A stretch of 64,000 nucleotides of DNA, taken from contig JAUILN010000007.1 in assembly GCA_030432695.1 (NCBI GenBank), positions 186,001-250,000 on the forward strand. Reading direction: 5' to 3'. The stretch comes from a bacterium. GTDB taxonomy: Bacteria; Planctomycetota; UBA1135; UBA2386. Both the position numbers and the translations under genes were made by a program. Every line of letters starts with the position of its first letter. Positions within the stretch are counted from its first letter, which is position 1. Shown piece by piece: positions 46,182-55,217 of the stretch. Below the pieces are notes generated by a model. The model was not told the origin of the DNA. It did not search any database and saw only the letters and a program-made list of their open reading frames with translations.

Positions 46182-49100
46182 ATGTCCTGCCCGAACGACC
46201 GATCTGGCCCTCCACGCCGCACGGTGACTCCCCTCCTGGCGCTCTTGCTGGCCACGTCCGCGACCGCGCAGGCACCGCGCTCACCCACCCTGTTGGTCGA
46301 TCTCGACCTGAGCGGCAACGTCCCCACCCGATCTTCCATGCCCGGTCCGGTGCGGTCCTCGCACGGCAGGAGTTGGTTCACCGCGTCGACCCCCGGCCGC
46401 AGCCGGGAGCTGTGGATCACCGACGGCACGCCGGCGGGCACGCTCAGGTTCGACGATCCGAGCCCCGGCGAGCCCGCCTTCTACTCCGACAGCGTGGAGC
46501 TGCCGGACGGAACGCTGCTCGCGTCTTGTTGGTCCTCCGCGGTGGGTGGCGCCCTGTACGCCGCCGCCCCCGGCACGAGCCGTTGGACGCTGCTGTACGA
46601 TACCGGCCCGATCGCCGACTCGTTCGCGCCCCAGCACCTGGTGCTCTGGAACGGCGAGTGCTGGTTCCTCGCCGACGACGGCAGCGACGGCTCGGAACTC
46701 TGGCGCACCGACGGCACGGTCGCCGGCACGCGGGTGGTCGAGGACCTCCCCGGGCTCTCGAACGATGGCTGGACGGCGGTCTCCGAGATGCTGGTCACCC
46801 CGTCCGGACTGTGGATCGCCGAGGGGCGCGGAACCTACCGCCTGTTCCGGAAGGCCTCGCCGCACATCGCGACCGTCGCGGTCAGCGATCCGACGGGAAG
46901 TGTCCAGGCGCGCGCTCTCTGGGGAACGACCGGAAACGGGTCCCTGCTCTTCGTCGGGCGCACGGTCGCACAGGGCGACGAGGTCTGGATCACCGACGGA
47001 ACCACGGCGGGCACGGTGCTCCTGGCCGACATCCAACCGGGCGCGTCATCCGCCACACCCAGGCTCCTCGCGGCCGAGCCGCAGCGGATGTGGTTCTACG
47101 CCAGCACGTTCCCCACGGGCCGCGAGCTCTGGATCACCGACGGGACCACCGGCGGAACGCGCCAGGTTCGTGATCTCTGGCCAGGCACCGGGGCAGGAGT
47201 CGGTTGGCACGCGGTGCAGGCCTTCGGCGGTCTGGTCTTCGCGGGCACGGACCCGAACGTCGGCACCGAGGTGTTCTTCAGCGACGGGACAGCTGCCAAC
47301 ACCCGACTCCTGGTCGACATCCTGCCCGGCGTCGGCGGATCCGAGCCGAGCGGGTTCGCACTGCTCGGGAACCGCGTCTGGTTCCAGGCCGACGACGGCC
47401 GCTTCGGCCGCGAGCTGTGGAGCACCGACGGCACGTCCGCGGGCACGCGGCGCGAGATCGATCTGCGCACCGGTCCGGAAGGCAGCGATCCGCACGCCAT
47501 CGGCGAGACCGCCGGCGGGATCCTGCTGCGCGCCGACGACGGGCTCACCGGTGCTGAGCCCTGGGTCTACGATCCGGTAACCGGGACCGCGCAACCGCTC
47601 GGCAACCTCGCGCCGGATCCGGTCAACGCGGGTGGAGGAGCTCATCTGCTGATCGCACACGAGACCTTCGCGCTGTTCGTCACCTACCGTGCTTTCGCGC
47701 GGGCCGAGTGCGTCGCCACCCGCGGGACCCTCGCCAGCACCCTGCTCCTGCCGATCACGCCGCAACGCTCACCGTCCGAACTCTGGGTCCTCGGCGCGCT
47801 GCCCACCGGCCTCGTCGTGCAGACGATGCCGCAGTCGGCCAACCCACCGGAGCTGAGGTTCACCGACGGCACCGTGGCGGGCACGCGACTCATCGCCACG
47901 GGAAGCGCGCTGGCTCCGCGCGGCACCCGGACCGGAGTCCAGTTCCAGGGACGTCTCTGGTTCCGCTGGGACGACGGCTCAGGAGAGGCGCTGTGGATCA
48001 CCGACGGGACCGCATCGGGGACCACGCGCACGCCGGGTTTCCCGACCGGCACGACGTTCCGGCCCGCACTGGTGCACGACGACCGGATGTGGGGCACCGG
48101 CCAGGACGCCGCGCACGGCCGCGAACCCTGGATCAGCGACGGCACCGCAGCCGGTACGCGACGAATCGCAGACATCGCCGCCGGGATGGCCGACTCGGAC
48201 GCCTGGGCCTTCACTCCGCTCGGACGGCGCGTGTTCTTCCGTGCGAGCGCGCCCGCGACCGGACAGGAACCCTGGGTCACCGACGGGACGACTGCCGGCA
48301 CGTATCTGCTGGCCGACGTTTCACCCGGCCCGAGCGACGGGAGCGGCCGGCTGCAGGCTTCACTCGGCGACCGCGTGGTGTTCTCGGCGAGCCATCCGTC
48401 GACCGGGGAAGAGCCCTGGGTCACCGACGGGACGGTCGCCGGCACCAGGCCTCTCGGCGATGCCGTCCCCGGGCCCGACCGTGGAATCGAGTCGAGCGGG
48501 GGGCTGAGGCGCGCCGGCGATCGGCTCCTGTTCATCTCCCAGCCCGGCATCGAGGACACCGTCTGGGCGACCGATGGCACACCTGCAGGCACCGTGCGCC
48601 TGCTCGATGACGCGAGCCTCGGCGCGAGGATCCTCGGCGGCGTGCTGCCGGTCGGCGACGACGGCTCGTTCGTGTTCACCGCCGACGATCCCACGCACGG
48701 TCGCGAACTCTGGGCCAGCGATGGCACCCTCGCCGGCACCCGCATCGTCACCGACTCCTGGGCCGGACCCGCCGCGGGGAATCCGTCGGGATACGTCCGC
48801 TTCGGCGATGGCCTGCTGTTCCAGGCCGACGACGGCAGCACCGGCGAGGAGCTGCATCGACTCCCGCTCGCCGACTTCGGCGTCGCGGTGGCGCACACCT
48901 ACGGCCGCGGCTGTGGCGCGCACATCTCTGCGGACGGCACGCCGGGAGTCGGCAGCTCGTTCACGATCCGCATCGATGCGACGCCACCCGGTGGCGCGGC
49001 AGGCCTGGTCGTCGGCAGCGGACCTGCGGTCGACGTCCGGGGACCGGGCTGCGAGATCAACGTGCAATCTCCCACCGCCCTCGGCAACTACGCGACCGAT

Positions 49101-49256
49101 GCGCAGGGGGCTGCACGGCTGACTGTCGCGGTGCCGAACGACCCCGCGCTGCTCGGCGCCCACCTCCACCTGCAGTCGGTGCACCTGCGCACCGGCGGGC
49201 CGCTGTTCGGTTCCCTCGAGCTGACCGAGGGTCTCGAGCTGCTGGTCGGGGACTGA
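46182..49256 (+). CDS. ELWxxDGT-repeat exported protein, array member 12
   Basis: The product is 1024 residues. ATG 46182 yields a longer basic n-region (MSCPNDRSGPPRRTVT) before the hydrophobic core PLLALLLATSATAQ. The mature protein starts APRSPTLLVDLDLSG. Eighteen units parallel member 11 throughout: degenerate units 2 (ALYAAAPGTSRW), 4 (RLFRKASPHIAT), 9 (EPWVYDPVTGTA) and 10 (ECVATRGTLAST). The C-terminal domain is almost the same as member 11's (GRGCGAHIS, GPGCEINV, GLELLVGD). The 236-bp spacer before it is the longest within the array and holds no gene I can support. The in-frame upstream sequence contains AAGATG-like text but no clear promoter. Confidence 0.9.
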   Translation: MSCPNDRSGPPRRTVTPLLALLLATSATAQAPRSPTLLVDLDLSGNVPTRSSMPGPVRSSHGRSWFTASTPGRSRELWITDGTPAGTLRFDDPSPGEPAFYSDSVELPDGTLLASCWSSAVGGALYAAAPGTSRWTLLYDTGPIADSFAPQHLVLWNGECWFLADDGSDGSELWRTDGTVAGTRVVEDLPGLSNDGWTAVSEMLVTPSGLWIAEGRGTYRLFRKASPHIATVAVSDPTGSVQARALWGTTGNGSLLFVGRTVAQGDEVWITDGTTAGTVLLADIQPGASSATPRLLAAEPQRMWFYASTFPTGRELWITDGTTGGTRQVRDLWPGTGAGVGWHAVQAFGGLVFAGTDPNVGTEVFFSDGTAANTRLLVDILPGVGGSEPSGFALLGNRVWFQADDGRFGRELWSTDGTSAGTRREIDLRTGPEGSDPHAIGETAGGILLRADDGLTGAEPWVYDPVTGTAQPLGNLAPDPVNAGGGAHLLIAHETFALFVTYRAFARAECVATRGTLASTLLLPITPQRSPSELWVLGALPTGLVVQTMPQSANPPELRFTDGTVAGTRLIATGSALAPRGTRTGVQFQGRLWFRWDDGSGEALWITDGTASGTTRTPGFPTGTTFRPALVHDDRMWGTGQDAAHGREPWISDGTAAGTRRIADIAAGMADSDAWAFTPLGRRVFFRASAPATGQEPWVTDGTTAGTYLLADVSPGPSDGSGRLQASLGDRVVFSASHPSTGEEPWVTDGTVAGTRPLGDAVPGPDRGIESSGGLRRAGDRLLFISQPGIEDTVWATDGTPAGTVRLLDDASLGARILGGVLPVGDDGSFVFTADDPTHGRELWASDGTLAGTRIVTDSWAGPAAGNPSGYVRFGDGLLFQADDGSTGEELHRLPLADFGVAVAHTYGRGCGAHISADGTPGVGSSFTIRIDATPPGGAAGLVVGSGPAVDVRGPGCEINVQSPTALGNYATDAQGAARLTVAVPNDPALLGAHLHLQSVHLRTGGPLFGSLELTEGLELLVGD
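48852..49256 (+). repeat. 3' tract shared with 45541-45945 (copy 2)
   Basis: This is the second copy of the 405-bp tract, ending at the stop codon of array member 12. Confidence 0.85.
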
Positions 49257-49390
49257 CGGTTCCGTGGCGTAACATCCTCGGTGCGCGGATCCACGACCGA
49301 CCGCCCCGAGTTCCACGGACCGGTGATTGCGCACCGCGCGGCGCCGGCCGGGACACTCCCGGCGGACATGCCCCGATCCGATACTCCCGT

Positions 49391-49398
49391 GGAAGGAA
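49391..49398 (+). promoter_or_regulatory. Shine-Dalgarno GGAAGGAA for array member 13
   Basis: GGAAGGAA lies 5 bp before the ATG at 49404 and decides that start over the in-frame ATG at 49368. It is the strongest ribosome-binding site in the array, since most members lack one. Confidence 0.65.
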
Positions 49399-49403
49399 CC
49401 CCG

Positions 49404-52400
49404 ATGGGCCCCACCATCCGGTCACGTCGAGGAGCCGCCGTGCTCCTCGGTCTCTCGCTCGCCGCGTCGCTCGCCAGCCAGGGGCCGGTGACGCCGACGC
49501 TGCTGGTCGATCTCGACACCCGCCCGCCGCTCGGGCCCAACGGATCGACGCCGCTGGTGGTGGACAGCCACAACGGCACGGTGTGGTTCCTGGCGACGAC
49601 CGCGGAGGAAGGCCGCGAGCTGTTCGAGACCGACGGCACCGCAGGAGGGACCTTCCGCTTCGACCCGATCCGGCCGGGTGAGGACTCGAGCGTGGCCTTC
49701 GCCCACCGGATGCCTACGGGCCGGTTGCTGCTGCACGGCAACTCGCCGGCCTTCGGCCAGGAGCTGTTCACCGTGGCGCCGGGATCGCGGACCCCGCAGT
49801 TGCTCCAGGACCTCGAACCAGGCCCGGGCGGCTCCCGGATCTCTCGGTTCGCCTCGCTGGGTGCCGAAGGCTGGTTCACCGTCAGCCGCGCTGCCAACAC
49901 CGAACTCTGGCGCACCACCGGCGTCCTCGGCAGCACGCTCCTCGAGGAGACCCTCGTTGGCGTCGAGAGCGCCACCCCGGTGACGATCCACGGCAAGCTG
50001 TGGATCCACGAGTATCCGCCCGCGGCCGGCCGACTCTGGATCAAGGACCAGGTCGGGTCGCCGAGCCGCGAGCTGCTGCAGTCGCTCGGTGGCTTCCGGG
50101 TCCGCGCGGTGTTCGGAGCCTTGGGCAGTCGGGTGCTGCTCGCCGCGACCGACGGTCTCACCGGCCTCGAGCCATGGATCAGCGACGGCACTGATGCCGG
50201 CACGGTGCGGCTCGGCGATCTCGCGGCGGGCGCGGCCGGCTCCGATCCCCGGCTCGTCGCACTCGACGATGCGAACGGCCGCGCGTGGTTCACCGCATCG
50301 ACACCGACGACCGGACAGGAGCTGTGGATCACCGACGGCACCGCGGCGGGCACGCGCATGGTCGCCGACCTCGGGCCCGGCAGCGCCGACGGGAGCTTCG
50401 CTTCCGGCCATGCCGCCTTCGGTGGCCTGTTGTTCGCGAGCGGCCCGTCCCTCGACCAGTCCTCGCTGTGGTTCAGCGACGGCACGGCCGGCGGAACGCG
50501 CCCGGTCGTCGCCCCCGGCCAAGGCGTGGTGCCGCTCTGGCCGAGCCACTTCGTCGAAGCGGCCGGCAAGGTGTGGTTCCAGGCCGGCACCGCCGCGAAC
50601 GGACGCGAACTCTGGTCGACCGACGGCACACGCGTTGGCACCAGCATGGTCGTCGATCTGAAGGCCGGCAGTGACGACTCGCACGCCGAGCCGCTGGCCG
50701 TCACCGCGAACGGCGTGCTGGTCCGCGCCGACGATGGTGCCACCGGCCAGGAGCCGTGGATCCTCGAGCCGGCGACCGCCAACCTGCGGCTGCTCGACAA
50801 CCTGGCAGCAGACCCGCTCACCGGCGGCAACGGCGTCGACTTCTTCCTCGAGCACGACGACTTCGCGCTGTTCAGCGGCCGCCCGAACGGCGGGCGGATC
50901 GAGCCGATGGTCACCGACGGCACCGCCGCCGGCACCGTCCCACTCGGCCTCGGCGATCCCAACGCCGACGTGCTGGCGAATCCGCTCGCGCGGCTGCCGG
51001 CCGGCGTGCTGTTCTTCATCGGCTCCTACGGGAACCCCACCGACCTGTGGATCACCGACGGCTCGGTGAGCGGCACACGATCGATCGCGACGTTCCCGGG
51101 CGGCATCGAGTGGTTCGGGCCCGACGACAACGTGGCGGTCACCGACGACGGCGCCGCGTGGTTCCGGGTCCACGACAACGGTCGGCTCTCGGTGTGGAAG
51201 AGCGATGGCACGTCGAACGGTACCCGTCAGGTCCAAGCGCTCGTCGCCCATCCCGACTTCCGTCCGGAACAGGCGATCGGCTCGCGGGTCGTGGGCAGCA
51301 ACCGCGACGCGATCTTCGGTGACGAACTCTGGGTCACCGACGGCACCGCGGCAGGAACCCGGATGCTCGCCGATCTGGAGCCGGGGCCGGCGGACTCGTT
51401 CCTGCGTCGGTTCGCGCAGTTCCGTGGCGGCGTGCTGATCGAGCAGCAGGGCTTCTCGGTAGCCGGCGCACTGATCTTCACCGACGGCACCGCGGCGAAC
51501 ACCCGCCCCCTCGGTGTGCCACCTGCCGTGCCGAGCAACCTCCTCGCCAACTTCGTCGTGTTCGGCGAACGACTGCTGTTCCCGGTCGGCAGCGACCTGT
51601 TGGTCAGCGACGGCACCGCCGCGGGAACCAGCGTGTTGTGGTCGGGAGCCGCTCGCTCGCCGGTGCTCGTGGCAGGCTCACCGGTCGTGTCCGGCGACCG
51701 CGCGTTCTTCATGCCGAGCTTCGGGCCGATGGACCTGCTCTCGACCGAACTCTGGGTGACCGACGGCACCACCGCGGGCACGAGCCGATTGCTCGCGCTG
51801 CCACCCAACCGCGCGACCGCGCACAGCGGTGGCCTGATGCAGTCGCTCAGCACCGGCACCAATGGCCGCGCAGTGCTCTCGCGATGGACCCCGCAGATCG
51901 GCAACGAGCTGTGGACCAGTGACGGCACGGTGGCCGGCACCCGCCCACTCGCCGATTCCGCGCCGGGACCGCTGAGTTCCCGGCCGATGCTGCTCGGTCG
52001 CATCGAGGACCGCTACGTGTTCCTCGCCGACGACGGAGTGCACGGCAGGGAACTGCACGCGGTCGCCTTCGCCGACGCCGCGATCGGTCTCGCTGCACCG
52101 ATCGGCCGCGGCTGCGGTGCGAGCGTCCGGATGGTCGACGAGCCGCGCATCGGCCGCAGCGCGACGCTGTCGATCCACTCCGCGGCCTCGCGCCCGGCCG
52201 GCCTGGTGATCGGTCTCGCGCCGAGCTTCCGCAACCCGAGCCCGACCTGCGAGATCAACGTCGCGGCGCCGATCGGCATCGGCGCGTTCTCGACCGACCC
52301 GAGCGGCCGTACCGACCTCCCGCTGGTGATCCCGAACGATCCGGCGCTGCAGGGCGCGACGTTCCTGCTGCAGTCGGCGATCGCGACGCCGGGTGGCGCG

Positions 52401-52454
52401 CTGTTCGGCACGGTGGAGCTGACGGAGGGGCTGTTGGTGGTCGTAGGCGGGTGA
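49404..52454 (+). CDS. ELWxxDGT-repeat exported protein, array member 13 (last intact member)
   Basis: The product is 1016 residues, the shortest intact member. Signal peptide MGPTIRSRRGAAVLLGLSLAASLASQ, then GPVTPTLLVDLDTRPP. It has eighteen units. Unit 1 is ELFETDGTAGGT, units 2 (ELFTVAPGSRTP), 3 (ELWRTTGVLGST), 4 (RLWIKDQVGSPS) and 9 (EPWILEPATANL) are degenerate, and units 14 and 15 are shortened (ALIFTDGT, LLVSDGT). The C-terminal domain reads GRGCGASVR ... SPTCEINV ... IPNDPALQGATFLLQ and ends GLLVVVGG. A possible -10 (TAACAT) lies at about 49269, 135 bp upstream. The amidohydrolase gene begins 18 bp downstream and may be read from the same transcript. Confidence 0.9.
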   Translation: MGPTIRSRRGAAVLLGLSLAASLASQGPVTPTLLVDLDTRPPLGPNGSTPLVVDSHNGTVWFLATTAEEGRELFETDGTAGGTFRFDPIRPGEDSSVAFAHRMPTGRLLLHGNSPAFGQELFTVAPGSRTPQLLQDLEPGPGGSRISRFASLGAEGWFTVSRAANTELWRTTGVLGSTLLEETLVGVESATPVTIHGKLWIHEYPPAAGRLWIKDQVGSPSRELLQSLGGFRVRAVFGALGSRVLLAATDGLTGLEPWISDGTDAGTVRLGDLAAGAAGSDPRLVALDDANGRAWFTASTPTTGQELWITDGTAAGTRMVADLGPGSADGSFASGHAAFGGLLFASGPSLDQSSLWFSDGTAGGTRPVVAPGQGVVPLWPSHFVEAAGKVWFQAGTAANGRELWSTDGTRVGTSMVVDLKAGSDDSHAEPLAVTANGVLVRADDGATGQEPWILEPATANLRLLDNLAADPLTGGNGVDFFLEHDDFALFSGRPNGGRIEPMVTDGTAAGTVPLGLGDPNADVLANPLARLPAGVLFFIGSYGNPTDLWITDGSVSGTRSIATFPGGIEWFGPDDNVAVTDDGAAWFRVHDNGRLSVWKSDGTSNGTRQVQALVAHPDFRPEQAIGSRVVGSNRDAIFGDELWVTDGTAAGTRMLADLEPGPADSFLRRFAQFRGGVLIEQQGFSVAGALIFTDGTAANTRPLGVPPAVPSNLLANFVVFGERLLFPVGSDLLVSDGTAAGTSVLWSGAARSPVLVAGSPVVSGDRAFFMPSFGPMDLLSTELWVTDGTTAGTSRLLALPPNRATAHSGGLMQSLSTGTNGRAVLSRWTPQIGNELWTSDGTVAGTRPLADSAPGPLSSRPMLLGRIEDRYVFLADDGVHGRELHAVAFADAAIGLAAPIGRGCGASVRMVDEPRIGRSATLSIHSAASRPAGLVIGLAPSFRNPSPTCEINVAAPIGIGAFSTDPSGRTDLPLVIPNDPALQGATFLLQSAIATPGGALFGTVELTEGLLVVVGG

Positions 52455-52472
52455 GCGCGCTCGGGATCTGCG

Positions 52473-53711
52473 ATGATCCCCGCCATGCGTCACCTCGCCT
52501 GGCTCGTCTGCGCGGCGCTGGCCGCGCCCGCGCTCGCGCAACGTCCCTCGACCTTCCGGTGCGCGAACGTGCTCGCGGAGGACGGTCGCTCGTGGCGGCA
52601 CGATGTCGTCGTGTCCACGATGCTCGAGGTGATCTTCGACGTGCGCCCTGCACGTCCGAGTGAGACCGTCGACCACGACTTCGGCGAAGCCTGGTTGATC
52701 CCCGGTCTGATCGACCTGCACACGCACCTGACACTGACCCCCTACAACCTGCGGAGCTGGGACGACCAGGTGCTGCAGGATTCGGACGGCCTGCGGCTGC
52801 TGCGCGCGCAGCGCTACGCCGAGCAGACGCTGTTGGCGGGCTGGCTCGCGGTGCGCGATCTCGGCACCGAAGGCGCCGGCTACGTCGACGTCGATCTGGT
52901 GCGCGCGATGGACGAGCTGGTGGTGCGCGGGCCGCGCGTGTATCCGACGACGCGCGCGATCGTGCAGCGTGGTCGCTATGGGCCCGCACCCGACGATCCT
53001 GGCGTGAAGAAGGGTGCGCAGACGGTCGACGGCGTCGAGGAAATCCGTGCCGCGGTGCGTGAGCAGGTCGCCGGAGGTGCGGCGTGGATCAAGGTCTACG
53101 CCGACTACCGCTACGGGCCCGACGGCGGGACCTCACCGACGTTCTCGCTGGAGGAGCTGACGGTGCTCTGCGAGGAGGCAGCCAGGCTGGGGCGGAAGGT
53201 CGCGGCACACGCGACGACCGATGAAGGCATGCGGCGCGCGACGTTGGCGGGCGTGGCGACGATCGAGCACGGCGCGGGCGGCAACCGGGAGACCTTCGAA
53301 CTGATGAAGGAGCGCGGGGTGGTGCTCTGCCCGTGCCTCGCGGCGAACGAGGCGATCGTCGAGTACGCGGGCCGCACGGGTCCGATCGTGCAGCGCTTGA
53401 ACACCGCGAAGATCGGCTTCCAGCAGGCGTTGGCGGTCGGAGTCACGATCGCCTGCGGCAGCGACGCCGGCGTGTTCACCCACGGGACGAACGCGCGCGA
53501 GCTCGAGTTGATGGTCGCCTACGGGATGAGCAACGCCGACGCGTTGGCCGCGGCGACCTCGGTGGCGGCGCGGGTGCTGGGTGCGGACGACCTCGGCGCG
53601 GTGCGTGCCGGCGCGCGCGGGTTCGTGGTGCTGGCCGGGGATCCGCTGACGGACATCGCCAACGTCCGGCGGGTGAAGGCGGTGGTGCGGGAGTGGATCG
53701 AGGAGAGGTAG
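52473..53711 (+). CDS. Exported metal-dependent amidohydrolase (imidazolonepropionase-like)
   Basis: The product is 412 residues from ATG 52473 (or 408 from ATG 52485, which gives the neater signal peptide MRHLAWLVCAALAAPALAQ). The composite beta-sandwich start is followed by WLIPGLIDLHTHL, with metal ligands His83 and His85. Lys207 (AWIKVYAD) is the probable carboxylated lysine, His246 (VAAHATT) and His266 (TIEHGAG) are the next ligands, and Asp331 (ACGSDAG) is the catalytic acid. All five positions of the binuclear amidohydrolase site are present. The set HTHL, IK, AHA, EHG and GSDAG is that of the imidazolonepropionase-like/peptidase subgroup, which contains Xaa-Pro and similar dipeptidases. 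The substrate cannot be fixed. The enzyme should act outside the cytoplasm. It lies 18 bp after the last array gene. Confidence 0.92.
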   Translation: MIPAMRHLAWLVCAALAAPALAQRPSTFRCANVLAEDGRSWRHDVVVSTMLEVIFDVRPARPSETVDHDFGEAWLIPGLIDLHTHLTLTPYNLRSWDDQVLQDSDGLRLLRAQRYAEQTLLAGWLAVRDLGTEGAGYVDVDLVRAMDELVVRGPRVYPTTRAIVQRGRYGPAPDDPGVKKGAQTVDGVEEIRAAVREQVAGGAAWIKVYADYRYGPDGGTSPTFSLEELTVLCEEAARLGRKVAAHATTDEGMRRATLAGVATIEHGAGGNRETFELMKERGVVLCPCLAANEAIVEYAGRTGPIVQRLNTAKIGFQQALAVGVTIACGSDAGVFTHGTNARELELMVAYGMSNADALAAATSVAARVLGADDLGAVRAGARGFVVLAGDPLTDIANVRRVKAVVREWIEER

Positions 53712-53784
53712 CCGGGCGAGCCGGTCAGCAGATCAGCTCGATCGCCCACCCCACGGTTTCGGCGCCTCGCGCAGCCGACTCGAA

Positions 53785-54067
53785 GTGTGGTTCGTCGCGA
53801 ACGACGGAGTGTCCGGAAGCGAGCTGCACGCGTTGGGCGCGGCGAGTGTCGGAGCCTGGCGCGCGTGGACGCGAGTCTGACCCTCGCGCTGTAGGGAGTG
53901 CCGTGGCGGATCGGCAGGGGCGGACACGGAGGACGCTGCGGTTCCCGGCGGGCCCGGCGCTGGTGGGAGTGCGGTTCGCGCTGCGGTGGGCTCTCGAGGA
54001 TCCGGCGGGGTCGGTGCTCGGTGGAGTGGGGCTGAGCGATGGGTTGGAGGTGGCGGTGGGGAGGTGA
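53785..54067 (+). pseudogene. Decayed remnant of an ELWxxDGT-repeat gene 3' end
   Basis: Bases 53785-53880 read VWFVANDGVSGSELHALG then AASVGAW, which matches the unit-17/18 junction of intact members (LLFTADDG...ELHxxxL...GAW). In a different frame DASLTLAL follows, matching GASLTLDV of member 8's terminal domain. A third stretch, RTLRFPAGPALVGVRFAL ... LGGVGLSDGLEVAVGR to the TGA at 54067, matches the domain end (FxVPNxPALVGDLLHF ... GLEVVVGR). Both conserved cysteine segments are deleted and at least two frame changes are needed. No upstream repeat units remain. Confidence 0.8.
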
Positions 54068-54560
54068 ACGACCGCTCGACGCCCGGCCGAGACGTGCCGC
54101 GGCGCTCGCCGGCATCCCCGTAGCGGGAGATCTGGCCAGCGAGGCGCGGCATGCACCGACGACACTCACCGCGAGGCCAGGTGTTCCGCACCGACTTCCC
54201 TCACCTCGACGATCTGCGGCAGGACTCGTTGCTCCGGTTCCCGCCGAGCGAGGGGCAGCGGATGTTCCGAGACCGGGAAGTGGCGACCACGCCCGCGGCA
54301 ATGCCGTTCGGCAGGGCGGCGGGCAGAGCGCGTCTGAGAACCGTATTGGGCAACCAGGCGGCACCCTCGCGACACGGACATCCGCGCTCTCTCACCGATC
54401 GCCCGAATCACTCCGCAGTGCGGAATCCGCCGATGGACCGACCTCCGGAATCGCCCCGCACGACCGTGCACGAACGGCGACCGCACCGCCACACGCAGCC
54501 GCCTGCAGACATTCACCGGATTTGGTTCCGGTGCGCCGGGCCCCTCTCGCCCATTCCCTC
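54068..54560 (+). other. Intergenic region between the repeat-gene remnant and the sigma-factor operon
   Basis: A 143-codon frame (54151-54582) crosses this stretch, but its product is Arg/Pro/His-rich with no domain and overlaps the sigma-factor start, so I do not call it. The region should hold the promoter of the sigma-kinase operon. I see no clear -35/-10. Confidence 0.4.
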
Positions 54561-55217
54561 ATGCCCCAGCTCAGCCCCATGACCTCCACTCCATCGGCTC
54601 TCGAGATGATCGTCGCCGCGCGTCGAGGTGATCCGGGCGCGCTCGATGACCTCCTCGCTCGGTTCCATCCGACTGTTCGCCGCAAGGTGCATGTCGCCCT
54701 GCAGGCCGAGCTGCGTGGCAAGCGTCCGTGGCTGGTTTCGATGTTCAGCACCGGGGACGTGGTCCAAGAGGTGCTGGTGGCGGTGGTTCGAGACGTCGAC
54801 AGCTTCCGGGGCATCGAGGAGCGCTCCTTCGCCAGCTATCTGGCCACGCTGGTGAAGAACCGGCTGGTGGACACGATCCGCTTCCACGAAGCCCTGCGGC
54901 GCGACCCCCGTCGCGCGTCCTTCTCGCTCGACCAGCTCGATCACGACGTCGCCGATTCGGACGCTGATCCTGCCGTCCGGGCAGTGCGCGCCGACCAGAT
55001 CGAGGTGTTCTGCCGGATCGTCGCGGGCTTCCCTACACGGGAAGCCCAGCTCCTTCGCGAACGGCTCGAACACGAATCGCCATTCGAAGAACTCGCCGCG
55101 AACCTCGGCTACCCCTCCGCGGACGCCGCACGCAAGGCCTTCTACGCCGTGCAGGCTCGCCTCCTGACGCGCCTGCGCGCCACCGGCAACGCCGATCGCA
55201 CCACTCTCGATGGCTGA
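54561..55217 (+). CDS. ECF-type RNA polymerase sigma factor
   Basis: The 218-residue protein has only the two domains of group-4 sigma factors. Region 2 spans about residues 26-110. It includes ALDDLLARFHPTVRRKV, then FSTGDVVQEVLVAVVRDVDSF (62-82) for core binding and -10 recognition, and FASYLATLVKNRLVDTIR (90-107). Region 4 spans about 155-205: FPTREAQLLRERLEHESPFEELAANLGYPSADAARKAF, a helix-turn-helix for the -35 element. ATG 54579 is an alternative start six codons in. The reading frame upstream is non-conserved. The stop lies inside the first codons of the kinase gene (8-bp overlap), so the two are translated together. Sigma factors of this kind next to a Ser/Thr kinase are common in Planctomycetota, where the kinase may control the sigma factor. 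That link is inference here. Confidence 0.87.
   Translation: MPQLSPMTSTPSALEMIVAARRGDPGALDDLLARFHPTVRRKVHVALQAELRGKRPWLVSMFSTGDVVQEVLVAVVRDVDSFRGIEERSFASYLATLVKNRLVDTIRFHEALRRDPRRASFSLDQLDHDVADSDADPAVRAVRADQIEVFCRIVAGFPTREAQLLRERLEHESPFEELAANLGYPSADAARKAFYAVQARLLTRLRATGNADRTTLDG

Noticed and set aside
10382-52454. Regular ~150-bp periodicity resembling a CRISPR or satellite array
   Set aside because: The period is the coding repeat unit (about 48-50 codons), is diverged at third positions and lies in intact reading frames. There are no identical short direct repeats with unique spacers and no cas genes.
54151-54582. 143-codon plus-strand frame before the sigma factor
   Set aside because: The product is Arg/Pro/His-rich, has no signal or domain, lacks a ribosome-binding site and overlaps the sigma-factor start.
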